Shown: positions 32,173 to 40,975 of the stretch, piece by piece | How positions within the stretch are numbered: position 1 is the stretch's first letter | How the letters are laid out: the number at the start of each line of letters is the position of its first letter | NCBI GenBank assembly: GCA_003220265.1 | Contig: QHRW01000121.1 | Span: 2,537-54,649 of the forward strand | Direction of reading: 5' to 3' | Source: Candidatus Rokuibacteriota bacterium | GTDB lineage: Bacteria; Methylomirabilota; Methylomirabilia; Rokubacteriales; CSP1-6 | Length of the DNA stretch: 52,113 nt | Program-made: the position numbers and the translations under genes | Notes under the pieces: generated by a model | The model's database searches: none | The model's input: the letters and a program-made list of their open reading frames with translations, nothing else | What the model was told of the DNA's origin: nothing

Positions 32173-34490
32173 GTCCGCAGCGGGATGCCGGCCTGCTCGA
32201 TGGTCGTGGCCAGCGCGGCGCCGTCGCCGCCGGCGACTTCGATCCGCGGCAGCCGCATCGGGTCCGTGGCTGCCGTCACGAGTGCCGGCTCGACCGTGAC
32301 GGCGAGCAGGTGCGGGATGCGGCGGGCGACCTCCGCGAGCTCGGCGCTGTGCTGGCCGAATGGATAGGCGAGGGACAGGACGGCCCGATCGAGCAGTGTT
32401 TCCAGCCGCTCCTTCGCGCGCCGCAGCTCGCTCCGCTGCAGCGCCTCCGGCTGGTACGGCAGCAGGAGATGGTGCTCGGAGTGCGAGCCGATGTCGCAGC
32501 CGGGCAGCCGCGAGAGCGCCACGATCTCGTCGGCGACGAGCACGCGCCGCTCGGGCCGCGCCGTCAAGGAGACACCGGCCCAGCGCGCCAGCGCGGCCAG
32601 GATCTCCTCGCGCTCGCCCGGCGTGGCGCCCACCAGCCGCGCATGCAGCACGGCGTGGGCGTCCCGCCGCTCGCCGGGCGTCCGCACGTCGCGGCGCACC
32701 GGCTCGGGCGAGAGCGGCAGCTCCAGCCGCGGCGGCAGCGCGGCGCCGCCGAGCAGGAGGCGCTCGAGCTCGTCGTGCCAGGCCTCGTGCGGCTCGGTCA
32801 ATCGCTCGGTGTTCACGAAGAACGTCGCGGGCACGCCGGCCTCGGCGAGGATCGGCGCCGCCGTCGTGAGCGCGTCGAGATAACCGTCGTCGAGCGTCAC
32901 GGCGACGGCGCGCGGCGGCAGGGCGTCCGCGCGCGCGGCCATGACGAGGTCCACCAGCGGCATCGGCGTGCAGTGCTCGCGCAGGTAGCGCACGTGGGCG
33001 CGGAAGTCGTCGGGCGCGATGCAGAGCCGGTGGGTATCGGGATCGAGCGCGGCCACGCGGTGGTAGCCGAGGATGAGGCCGCCCGCCGCGCGCGCACCGG
33101 GCGCCGTCCGGCGGGCGAACTGCACGCGCGGCAGCGCGGCGCCGCCGGGGACACGACCGTACGCGATCACGATTCCGCTCGCGGTCGTCTCCACGTCGAA
33201 CGCCTCAGGCGGAAAGATCCGGCCCAGGGCGGCCCGCAGCCACGTTTCAGCCGCGGACGGCTCGTGCTGAGCCTCGGCGACGCGCGCGCCCGCGGGCGTG
33301 GCCGCGATGACGACGACGGCGCCGCCGGGCTTGAGCGCGGGCCGCACGCGCGCCAGCGCGTCGTCGAGTCCCTCGACGGTGGCCAGCAGCAGCACGATGG
33401 CGCAATCGAGCGACACCGGCGCCAGCCGTACGGTGTCGCCCAGCGCGCCGCGCTCCTCGGCGATGGCGGGCGCATCCTCGTCCCAGCGCGCCACGCCGAG
33501 CGGATCGAGCGCCCACGGCCGATCGGCGAGCAGCGCGACGCGGCCGCGCACGAGCCAGCGCCGCTCGGCCAGCGCCGTCTCCACAGCGCGTCTGAGCGAC
33601 GAGTCGCGCCACGCGACGGCAGTCTCCACGACGGGCGGCGCGTCGACGTCGGCCAGCGTCCCTCGGGCCGCCGCGATCTCTCCGTCGAGGCGGGCGAGCT
33701 CAGCCTGGAGCGCGTCGTGACGCGCCCGCAGCGTGGCGTGATAGCGCGTGAGCTCGAGCAGGAAGGCTTCCTTCTCCGCCAGCACCTCGACGCCGCCGGC
33801 GTCGAGCACGGCGCGGTGCCGCTCCACGATCCGCGCCATCGCCTGCCGGTACGTGCCCGCCTCGACGCCCCGGCGATAGCGCGAGCCGGCGCGCACGCGA
33901 TAGAAGAGCAGCGGCTCGTCGAGGACCTCGCCGCGGAAGCCCAGCCGGAGTGCGTGCAGCCAGAAGTCGAGATCCTCGTACGCCGGCAGCTCCGGGTCGA
34001 ACCCGCCGACCGCGTCCCACAGGCCGCGGCGGAACATGCTCGAGACGTGGACGGAGCCGCGCGTGAGCGTGCCGAGCGGGGTGGTGGACGGCGGCTTCCA
34101 CACGTAGCGCCCGCCCTCGAAGGCCTGCACCGCGCACGACACGAAGCCCAGCGAGGGCTCGGCGTCGAGGCGCGCGCCCAGGCGCTCGAGATAACGGTCG
34201 GCCAGCACGTCGTCGGCGTCGAGGAGCACGACGTACGGCGCCTGCGTCAGCGCGACGCCCTGGTTGCGCGTTACGGCGACGCCGCCGTGAGGCAGGCCGA
34301 CGACGCGCGTGCGCGGCCGCCGCAGCCGCGCCAGCACCTGCCGCGTGAGGACGTCCTCCGAGCCGTCGTCCACGACCACGATCTCGGCGGCGGGGCGCGT
34401 CTGGGCCAGCACGCTGTCGACGGCTTCCTCCAGCGTGCGGCCGAGCTCGTAGCAGGGAATGACGACGGCGATCGCGGGCGCCGCGGGCAT
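32145..34490 (-). CDS. Chimeric glycosyltransferase (GT2), coiled coil, methyltransferase-like region and polysaccharide deacetylase
   Basis: A 781-residue protein of several parts. GT2 domain 1-235 (VVIPCYELGRTLEEAVDSVL, LLDADDVLADRYLERL). A coiled coil near 250-310. A segment near 330-450 resembles the end of a SAM methyltransferase fold (LAPVSLDCAIVLLL, ALKPGGAVVVIAATPAG), but no glycine-rich SAM motif is clear. A NodB-type deacetylase from about 490: VAVTLDDGYLDAL near 529, DIGSHSEHH near 664, YPFGQHS. It could both add and deacetylate a sugar. TGATG overlap with the upstream GT. NodB catalytic Asp pair is present. Confidence 0.78.
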   Translation of the reverse strand: MPAAPAIAVVIPCYELGRTLEEAVDSVLAQTRPAAEIVVVDDGSEDVLTRQVLARLRRPRTRVVGLPHGGVAVTRNQGVALTQAPYVVLLDADDVLADRYLERLGARLDAEPSLGFVSCAVQAFEGGRYVWKPPSTTPLGTLTRGSVHVSSMFRRGLWDAVGGFDPELPAYEDLDFWLHALRLGFRGEVLDEPLLFYRVRAGSRYRRGVEAGTYRQAMARIVERHRAVLDAGGVEVLAEKEAFLLELTRYHATLRARHDALQAELARLDGEIAAARGTLADVDAPPVVETAVAWRDSSLRRAVETALAERRWLVRGRVALLADRPWALDPLGVARWDEDAPAIAEERGALGDTVRLAPVSLDCAIVLLLATVEGLDDALARVRPALKPGGAVVVIAATPAGARVAEAQHEPSAAETWLRAALGRIFPPEAFDVETTASGIVIAYGRVPGGAALPRVQFARRTAPGARAAGGLILGYHRVAALDPDTHRLCIAPDDFRAHVRYLREHCTPMPLVDLVMAARADALPPRAVAVTLDDGYLDALTTAAPILAEAGVPATFFVNTERLTEPHEAWHDELERLLLGGAALPPRLELPLSPEPVRRDVRTPGERRDAHAVLHARLVGATPGEREEILAALARWAGVSLTARPERRVLVADEIVALSRLPGCDIGSHSEHHLLLPYQPEALQRSELRRAKERLETLLDRAVLSLAYPFGQHSAELAEVARRIPHLLAVTVEPALVTAATDPMRLPRIEVAGGDGAALATTIEQAGIPLRTWSADSTPA

Positions 34491-35494
34491 CAGCCGGCGT
34501 CCCGCGCGCCCAGCCGCCGGCGGACGGCCAGCCAGCCGTCGTAGCCGCGCCGCAGTGGCGCCGTGACCTTCCAGCTCCACGAGCCGCGCAGGGCGGCGAC
34601 CTCCGCGCGGGCCGCGGCCAGCGCGTCGCCGCCTCCTCCGGCGGGCGCGGCGCGCAGCCGGTCACGCTCGGCGGTGCGCTGCGCGACCAGCGGCGCCAGG
34701 CGCGTCTCCAGCTCGAGCTCCAGGCGCGCGTTGTCGTGGAGCAGCCGGCCACAGTCCTCCTCCAGCCGCAGCAGGACGTCGGGCAGGTGGCGCTCGTAGC
34801 TCGCGCGGTGCTTGTCGAGCAGGGTGCGCCAGACGCGCATCCGCGTCTCCGGCGCCGACCCCAGCCGGCGCATCGAGCCCTCGCGCTGCCGGTAATAGAA
34901 CAAGACTTCCGGCACGATCGTGCCGCGGAATCCGCGCTCGACGAGGCTGATCCAGAGGTCCCAGTCCTCCGAGCCGTAGAGATAGCGCTCGCTGTCGTAG
35001 CCGCCCACCGCCTCCAGCGCCTGGCGGCGAACGGGCGAGGCGGTGAGCACCACGCACTCGGCCAGCAGCGTCGGAAAGTCGCACCGCTCCTGGCGCCAGA
35101 TCCACTCCTCGGTGCCGAAGCACTGGATCCACGTCGAGGCGAACGCCACCGTCGGATCGCGCTCGAGCACGGCCACGGTCTTGGCGAGGAACTCCGGATG
35201 CAGGCGGTCGTCGGCGTCGAGCGCGCAGATGTACCGCCCGCCCGCGTGGGCGATCGCGTGATTGCGCGCCGCCGGCAGGCCGCGGTTCTCGGTCTCGAGC
35301 ACCGTCGTGCGCGGGCGCCGCAGGCCGGCCAGCACCTGGTTGGTGTGCGGATCGGTCGAGCCGTCGTTGACGACGACGATCTCGACGTCACGGAACGTCT
35401 GGGCGAGAACGCTGTCGATGGCTTCCTCGACGTACCGGCCGAGGTTGTAGCAGGGGATGATGACGGAGACCGCCGGGCGGCCGGCGGCGCTCAT
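34490..35494 (-). CDS. Glycosyltransferase family 2
   Basis: A 334-residue GT2 enzyme. VSVIIPCYNLGRYVEEAIDS opens it; VVVNDGSTD and ICALDADDRLHPEFL are the nucleotide-sugar and metal sites, and SEDWDLWISLVERGF the acceptor loop. The C-terminal third is a coiled coil ending in SWSWKVTAPLRRG, a tail also seen in the GT at 37015. Its ATG overlaps the Wzt-like stop by four bases. Sugar specificity unknown. Confidence 0.87.
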   Translation of the reverse strand: MSAAGRPAVSVIIPCYNLGRYVEEAIDSVLAQTFRDVEIVVVNDGSTDPHTNQVLAGLRRPRTTVLETENRGLPAARNHAIAHAGGRYICALDADDRLHPEFLAKTVAVLERDPTVAFASTWIQCFGTEEWIWRQERCDFPTLLAECVVLTASPVRRQALEAVGGYDSERYLYGSEDWDLWISLVERGFRGTIVPEVLFYYRQREGSMRRLGSAPETRMRVWRTLLDKHRASYERHLPDVLLRLEEDCGRLLHDNARLELELETRLAPLVAQRTAERDRLRAAPAGGGGDALAAARAEVAALRGSWSWKVTAPLRRGYDGWLAVRRRLGARDAG

Positions 35495-36228
35495 CGCGCC
35501 CCCGTGACGAGGCGCAGGTACTCCTTGCACACGCGCTCGGGCGTGTCGTCCATCACGATGGTGCCCGCCTCGAGCAGGATCGCGCGGTGGCAGAACGTCG
35601 TCACGATGCGCGGGTCGTGGCTCACCAGCAGCACGGCATGGCCGGCGGCGCTGAGCGCGCGGTACCGCTCCTGGCAGCGCATGATGAAGCCCACGTCGCC
35701 CACCGCGAAGATCTCGTCGAGCACGAGGACCTCGCGCACGGCGTGGAAGGCGACGGCGTAGGCCAGGCGCGCGGCCATCCCGCTCGAGTAGTGCTGCAGC
35801 TTGAGGCTGGCGAACGGCCGCAGCTCGGCGAAGGCCAGGATGTCGTCCATGCCGGCGCGGATCTCGCCCAGCGTGAGGCCCAGCACCGCGCCCATGAGGT
35901 AGACGTTGTCCACGGCGTCCAGCTCGGGATTCCAGCCGAGCCCCAGCTCGAGAATGGGCGTGATCCCCGCGTTGCGCACGACGTGGCCGCGCTCGGCGGC
36001 GTAGATGCCCGCGATGATCTTCAGCAGCGTGGACTTGCCGCAGCCGTTGCGGCCCATGATGGCGAGCGTCTCGCCCCTGGCGAGCTGGAAGGTGACGCCG
36101 TCCAGCACGCGCAGGTCGCGAAAGCGCCGCGGCCGGAACAGGGCGAGCGCGTGCTCGCGCACCGTCGTGCGATGCACGTCCGGAATCCGGAAGCTCTTCG
36201 CGACGTCGCGGACGTCGAGGACGGCCAT
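35491..36228 (-). CDS. Polysaccharide ABC exporter ATPase (Wzt/TagH-like)
   Basis: A 245-residue ATPase for export of O-antigen, capsule or teichoic acid-like polymers with the adjacent permease. Walker A GRNGCGKST near 58-66, the shortened signature YSSGM, Walker B VLVLDEIFAVGD, and LLVSHD. LELGLGWNPELDAVDNVYL is characteristic of this subfamily. It has no long C-terminal domain, so it lacks the carbohydrate-binding module some Wzt proteins use to recognise chain-end modifications. It begins four bases after the permease. Confidence 0.88.
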   Translation of the reverse strand: MAVLDVRDVAKSFRIPDVHRTTVREHALALFRPRRFRDLRVLDGVTFQLARGETLAIMGRNGCGKSTLLKIIAGIYAAERGHVVRNAGITPILELGLGWNPELDAVDNVYLMGAVLGLTLGEIRAGMDDILAFAELRPFASLKLQHYSSGMAARLAYAVAFHAVREVLVLDEIFAVGDVGFIMRCQERYRALSAAGHAVLLVSHDPRIVTTFCHRAILLEAGTIVMDDTPERVCKEYLRLVTGAR

Positions 36229-36232
36229 GGCG

Positions 36233-37018
36233 CTAGAGATACTCCGCCGCCCGCGGCGCCAGCACGCGGAACACCCAGAGGCCGATGGCCAGGATCACGA
36301 GCGTCTCGATTGCGAGGAACGCGTGGGCGCGGGCCGTGGGGATGGTGCCCTCGACGAGGACGGCCCGGGCGAACTGGATGATCGGGGTCGGCGGCCACAG
36401 GTACAGGAAGAAGTGGAACCGCTCCGGGATGATCGACAGCGGATAGACGATGGGCGCCACGAAGAAGCCGGCCTGGATGGCCACGTCCCAGAGCTGGTTC
36501 AGGTCGCGGTAGCGCAGGAACAGCACGCTGGCCGCCAGCGAGAACCCGGTCACGATGAGGATGTACTGCACGAGATAGAGGAGGAACAGCCCGCACGCCA
36601 GCGGCCCCGGCGCGCGGCCGCCGACGGCCAGGAAGACGACGATGGCCACGCAGACCACGCCCAGCGTGATGAGGGCGTTCGAGGCGGCGGAGATCACCAG
36701 CACCCACGCGGGGAACTTGGCCTTGTTGATGAGGTAGCTCTTCGCCTGCAGCGAGACAAGCCCGTGCTTGGTGGCCTCGGCGAAGAAGTCCCACAGGAAC
36801 AGCCCGATGATCAGGTGGAAGCGGTAGGCCGGATCGCCGCCGAAGATGAACGAGAAGACGGCCATGAGGACGAGGAACATCGCGAACGGCTTCAGCAGCG
36901 CCCACACGAAACCGCCCACCGTCGGCTGGTAGCGCGTCTTGAAGTCCGTGCGGACGAGCGTCCACACGAGCCCCGACACGGCGGCCGGCGACAGCGCCTC
37001 GCTGCGCGTCACGCTCAC
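36233..37018 (-). CDS. Polysaccharide ABC exporter permease (Wzm/TagG-like)
   Basis: A 261-residue permease with six hydrophobic spans. WTLVRTDFKTRYQPTVGGFVWALLKP near the start and the LRYRDLNQLWDVAIQAGFFVAPIVYPLS block are hallmarks of the ABC-2 exporter type for polysaccharides. It passes polyprenyl-linked chains across the inner membrane with the ATPase at 35491. GTG 37018 overlaps the stop of the GT2 gene (GTGA). Alternative exported polymer types cannot be distinguished. Confidence 0.87.
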   Translation of the reverse strand: MSVTRSEALSPAAVSGLVWTLVRTDFKTRYQPTVGGFVWALLKPFAMFLVLMAVFSFIFGGDPAYRFHLIIGLFLWDFFAEATKHGLVSLQAKSYLINKAKFPAWVLVISAASNALITLGVVCVAIVVFLAVGGRAPGPLACGLFLLYLVQYILIVTGFSLAASVLFLRYRDLNQLWDVAIQAGFFVAPIVYPLSIIPERFHFFLYLWPPTPIIQFARAVLVEGTIPTARAHAFLAIETLVILAIGLWVFRVLAPRAAEYL

Positions 37019-38028
37019 CGGCCCCTCAGCAGGCGCCCCGCCGCCCGCGCGGGCGCGGTCATCCGCCAGCTCAGCGAGGCGTGCAGCTCGGCCAGTCGGC
37101 GGGCGCCGTCCTCGACCACGTCGCGCAGGCGCGCGACCTCGGCCGCCGTCGCCTCCGCGTGGCGCCGCACCCGCTCGAGCTCCACGCGCAGGGCGGCGGA
37201 GGCCTCGGCCTCGTCCACGCCGCGGTGGCGCTCCAGCAGCGACAGCCGCACGGCCTCCGCGTCGTAGGGCGTGAGGCCGGCCGGATCGACGATGAACGAG
37301 GCGCCCTCGCGGACCGCGTCGTACTGCACGTGCCAGCCGCGCGCGCGCTCGCGCTCCGTGAAGCGCGGCCGCCGCTCGCGGAACACCTTGCGCTCGCCGT
37401 GCGCCTGGCCGCGAATCGGATAGTGCCGTAGCAGGAACCGGATCGGGAACACGCGGCGGCCTGGGAAGCGGACCTCGTGGCCGCCGCTGCCGACGAGATC
37501 GACCGGCGCCTCCGTCCGCTTCCAGCAGCGGATCTGCAGGCGGTCGTAGGCCGCCGGCGGCGCCCAGTGCGTGAACGCGCCCCGCACGTCGTCGCCCGGG
37601 CGGAATCCGTCGTGCACCGGCCAGAAGTCGAGCCGCGTGGAGTCGATGGCGTTGAAGCCCAGCGCGTCCACCATCCGCATCGCCTCCCGCAGCGAGAGGT
37701 GGGGCCACGGGCTCTCGCGGAACTCGTCGGCGTCGTGATGGATGAACCAGTCCGCGTCCAGCTCGCGCGCGAGCTGGGCCTTGCGGGAGAGGATGCGTTC
37801 CCACTCGAAGCCGTCGGCCGCCGCCGTCTCACCGCCGGCGCGCCGCTCGACGCCGAGCAGCCCCCGCCCGCGATACGGCTCGACCGCGGCCACCGTGCCG
37901 TCGGTGGAGCCGTCGTCGAGCAGGTAGACCTGCACGCCCTGCGCGATGAGGTCGCCGACGGCCTGGCCGATGACGTCGGCCTCGTTGTAGGCGGCCACGA
38001 GGGCGACGACCGAGAAGTCCCGCGCCAT
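37015..38028 (-). CDS. Glycosyltransferase family 2 with C-terminal coiled coil
   Basis: A 337-residue GT2-like enzyme. VVALVAAYNEADVIGQAVGD and VYLLDDGSTDGT are the GT-A start; FIHHDADEF is the acidic metal motif, and HYPIRGQAHGERKVF a typical acceptor-side strand. From about 275 it is coiled coil, ending in LSWRMTAPARAAGRLL like the GT at 34490. The TMTC-like gene ends five bases upstream. Begins the exporter part of the operon. Confidence 0.8.
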   Translation of the reverse strand: MARDFSVVALVAAYNEADVIGQAVGDLIAQGVQVYLLDDGSTDGTVAAVEPYRGRGLLGVERRAGGETAAADGFEWERILSRKAQLARELDADWFIHHDADEFRESPWPHLSLREAMRMVDALGFNAIDSTRLDFWPVHDGFRPGDDVRGAFTHWAPPAAYDRLQIRCWKRTEAPVDLVGSGGHEVRFPGRRVFPIRFLLRHYPIRGQAHGERKVFRERRPRFTERERARGWHVQYDAVREGASFIVDPAGLTPYDAEAVRLSLLERHRGVDEAEASAALRVELERVRRHAEATAAEVARLRDVVEDGARRLAELHASLSWRMTAPARAAGRLLRGR

Positions 38029-38033
38029 CGGCG

Positions 38034-39737
38034 TCAGCGCGCGAGCCCGACGCGGCGCTGGTAGCGCGCCAGGCATTCGAGGGCGCCCGGCGTCTCGCGC
38101 CCGGCCACGCGTACGATGGCGCGGCACAGCTCGAGCGTCTTGGCGGGGTCGCGGATCTCCAGCTCGTAGATGCGCATGAGCGTCTGCCGCCACCAGGCGT
38201 CGCGCGGGTACGTGCTCACCGCGCGCAGGAAGTGGGCGTGCGCGCCGTCGAAATCGCGCGTGGTCAGCGCCAGCAACCCGAGGTTGTGGTGAGCCATCGG
38301 ATGGCGCGGATCGAGCGCCAGCGCCAGCTCGAAGGCGCGCCCGGCGTCGGCCACGCGGCGCTCGGCGGCCAGGCACACGCCGTAGTTGGTGTAGACCTCC
38401 GGCTGCGGCTGCAGGCGCAGGGCCGTCTCGTACTCCGGCAGCGCCGCGTCGCAGCGGCCGTGCTCGGCCAGCGCGTTGGCCAGTCCCGAGTGGGCGCGCC
38501 ACTCGCCCGGCGCCTTCAGCCTGGCGTCGCGCCAGAGCGTGACGGCGTCGCGCCAGACCAGGTTGCGCTCGAGCGTGAGCAGGCCCAGCACGACGAGGAC
38601 GACCAGGAAGGCGACGGCGCCGGCCCGGCGCGCGGCGTAGCCGGCGCGCGCCCACACACTGGTCGTCACCACGGCCACCGTGAGGAGCAGGCCGGCCGAG
38701 GACAGGTACACGCGGCGCTCCGCCATCGGCTCATAGAGCGCGACAGCCGACGCCGGGGCCAGGAAGAGCAGGAACCAGGCGACGCCGAGCACCGCCAGCG
38801 GCGCCCGGCGGCGGAGCCACCAGGCGAGCCCGACGGCGGCCAGTAGCCCGAGCGCTGCCGCCACCGCCCGCGGGTCCTGCGGGGTGGCGATCGTGGTCAG
38901 GGCGTGCGCGATGGACTGTCCGGCGGGGAACAGCAGCAGCGCGACGTAGCGCCAGACGACGACCAGCTTCGTCTCGACGCGCGACCACACCGCCAGCGGC
39001 GCGGTCGGGTACTCGATCCAGACGAAGCTCGCCGCACGGGCCAGCGCGAGCGCGGCGGCCACGGCGATGAAGGGCACGTGCCAGGCGAGCAGCCGGCGCC
39101 GCCGCGCGCTGTCGTCGCCGCCGAGGAGCAGGCGATCGCCGACGAGCGCCACGACCGGCAGCACGATCCCGGTCTCCTTGGTGGCGCTGGCCGCCAGCAT
39201 CAGCACGGCGCCGATGACGCGCCAGCCGACCCGTGCGACGCCCGCGCGCAGCGCGAGCAGCGCGCCGTGCGCGAAGGCGGCCACGAGCACGTCGGCCCGC
39301 GCGCTCACGTAGCCGACCGCCTCGCTCATCACCGGATGCACGGCGAAGAGCGCGGCCGCCACGAACGCGACCACGTCGGGCTCGGGCGTCGTGGCCACGG
39401 CGCGCGCGCGCCAGTCGGCGGCGGCGCGCCGCACGAGCGCGAACAGCAGCACCGTGTTCAGCGCGTGCAGCAGGATGCTGGTGAGGTGGTAGCCGCTCGC
39501 GGCCTGGCCCCAGAGCGCGTGATCGATCGCGAGCGAGACGTTCACCAGCGGCCGGAAGAGGTTCTCGCGGACGAGGGCCAGGAGCCCGGCGCCGTTGACG
39601 AGCGCGGGATTGCGCACGACACCCACCAGATCGTCGTAGACGAAGGGGTTCGGCAGCGCGTTGAGATAGACGAGGACGGCCAGGTCGGCGGTGAGCGCCC
39701 CGAGGATCAGCCCTTGCGTCCTCGCGGTGAGCCCCAC
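38034..39737 (-). CDS. TMTC-like membrane protein with TPR domain
   Basis: A 567-residue integral membrane protein. About ten hydrophobic spans run to residue 390, followed by TPRs (HSGLANALAEHGRCDAALPE, EVYTNYGVCLAAERR, HPMAHHNLGLLAL). The opening, LPNPFVYDDLVGVVRNPAL, and FAVHPVMSEAVGYVSARADVL resemble TMTC-type mannosyltransferase-like proteins, where an Asp-Asp pair early on is catalytic. It probably glycosylates proteins or extends a lipid-linked sugar. Reverse-strand TAAGAT lies 6 nt before the GTG, so its mRNA may be leaderless. First gene of a seven-gene operon. Confidence 0.72.
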   Translation of the reverse strand: MGLTARTQGLILGALTADLAVLVYLNALPNPFVYDDLVGVVRNPALVNGAGLLALVRENLFRPLVNVSLAIDHALWGQAASGYHLTSILLHALNTVLLFALVRRAAADWRARAVATTPEPDVVAFVAAALFAVHPVMSEAVGYVSARADVLVAAFAHGALLALRAGVARVGWRVIGAVLMLAASATKETGIVLPVVALVGDRLLLGGDDSARRRRLLAWHVPFIAVAAALALARAASFVWIEYPTAPLAVWSRVETKLVVVWRYVALLLFPAGQSIAHALTTIATPQDPRAVAAALGLLAAVGLAWWLRRRAPLAVLGVAWFLLFLAPASAVALYEPMAERRVYLSSAGLLLTVAVVTTSVWARAGYAARRAGAVAFLVVLVVLGLLTLERNLVWRDAVTLWRDARLKAPGEWRAHSGLANALAEHGRCDAALPEYETALRLQPQPEVYTNYGVCLAAERRVADAGRAFELALALDPRHPMAHHNLGLLALTTRDFDGAHAHFLRAVSTYPRDAWWRQTLMRIYELEIRDPAKTLELCRAIVRVAGRETPGALECLARYQRRVGLAR

Positions 39738-39790
39738 AACGAAATCTTACGATAACGGTAGGCGCGCCAACCAAGGCTAAGATTGAGCGG
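39738..39790. promoter_or_regulatory. Divergent promoters with twin TAAGAT boxes
   Basis: Reverse: TAAGAT (39749-39744) then TTCGTT and GTG 39737. Forward: TAAGAT (39778-39783) then 7 nt and ATG 39791. The same hexamer faces both ways at leaderless distance, and an AscI-like palindrome GGCGCGCC lies between. No strong -35 is seen on either side. Confidence 0.55.
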
Positions 39791-40975
39791 ATGCCGGCGT
39801 TGCGCGTGCTGCAGGTGACGCCCTACTACGCCGAGGCATGGGCGTACGGCGGCGTCCCGCGGGCCGCCACGGCGCTGGCGCGGGGGCTGGCGCGGCGCGG
39901 CCATAAGGTCACCGTCTGCACCACCGACGCCGCCGAGCCGGCCGCCCGCGCGCGTGGGCTGGCCGGCGCCGACGGCGTCGACGTGCGCGTCTTTCCCAAC
40001 GTCTCCAACGCGCTCGCCTATCATCTCCAGCTCTTCCTGCCGCGCGGGATGGACGCCTGGCTGGCCGCGCACGCGCGCGACTTCGACGTGGCCCACCTGC
40101 ACGCCTGCCACAACGCGCCGACGGCGGTGGCGGCCCGGCGCCTGCGCGCGGTGGGGGTGCCGTACGTGCTGTCGCCGCACGGCACCGCCCCGCGCATCGA
40201 GCGGCGCCGTCGCCTCAAGTGGGTGTTCGACCACACGGTGGGCCGCGGCGTGCTCGAAGGTGCGGCGCGGCTGTTGGCGGTCAGCGACGCCGAGCGCCGC
40301 CAGCTCCTCGGCCTCGGCGCGCCGGCGAGCGTCATCGAGGTGGTCCCGAACCCCGTGGAGCTGGCCGACTTCATCGCCATCCCGCGCGAGCGCTTTCGCG
40401 CCGCGCGCCGGCTGGCCGGCCGGCGGATCGTGCTGTTCCTCGGCAAGCTCACGCCGCGCAAGCGGCTCGACGTCGTGGTCGACGCCTTCGCCGCGCTGGA
40501 CGACCGCACGGCCACGCTGGTGATCGCCGGCAACGACCTCGGCAGCGGCGCCGAGACGCGCCGCCGCGCGCAGCGCCTGGGCGTGCACGAGCGCGTGGTC
40601 TTCACGGGCCTGCTGCGGGGCGCCGAGCGGCTCGAAGCGCTGGCGGACGCCGACGTGGTGGTCTATCCCGCGCGCGACGAGGTGTTCGGGCTGGTCGCGG
40701 TGGAGGCGCTGCTCGCCGGCACGCCGGTGATCGTGGCCGATGACTCGGGCTGCGCAGAGGTGATCGCCGCCACCGGCGGCGGCCGCATCGTGGCCCAGGG
40801 CGACGTCGCCGCGCTGGCCGCCGCCGTGCGCGACGTGCTGGCCGCGCCGGCGCGCTACCAGGTGGCGGAGGCCGATCGCCGGATCCGCGCGTGGCTGGCC
40901 AGCGACGCCATCGCCGCGCGCCTGGAGACGGTGTACGAGGCGCTCGTCGCGGTGGCACCCTTCGCCGTCCGATGA
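39791..40975 (+). CDS. Glycosyltransferase family 4
   Basis: A 394-residue GT-B enzyme. LQVTPYYAEAWAYGGVPRAATALARGL is the typical start, with GGxP/S-type loop. VLFLGKLTPRKRLDVVVDAF begins the donor domain, and DEVFGLVAVEALLAGTPVIVADDSGCAEV is the E-x7-E sugar-nucleotide motif. Probably acts on a lipid-linked glycan on the cytoplasmic face. ATG 39791 lies 7 nt after a TAAGAT box. Its stop overlaps the next GT gene (ATGA). Confidence 0.87.
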   Translation: MPALRVLQVTPYYAEAWAYGGVPRAATALARGLARRGHKVTVCTTDAAEPAARARGLAGADGVDVRVFPNVSNALAYHLQLFLPRGMDAWLAAHARDFDVAHLHACHNAPTAVAARRLRAVGVPYVLSPHGTAPRIERRRRLKWVFDHTVGRGVLEGAARLLAVSDAERRQLLGLGAPASVIEVVPNPVELADFIAIPRERFRAARRLAGRRIVLFLGKLTPRKRLDVVVDAFAALDDRTATLVIAGNDLGSGAETRRRAQRLGVHERVVFTGLLRGAERLEALADADVVVYPARDEVFGLVAVEALLAGTPVIVADDSGCAEVIAATGGGRIVAQGDVAALAAAVRDVLAAPARYQVAEADRRIRAWLASDAIAARLETVYEALVAVAPFAVR

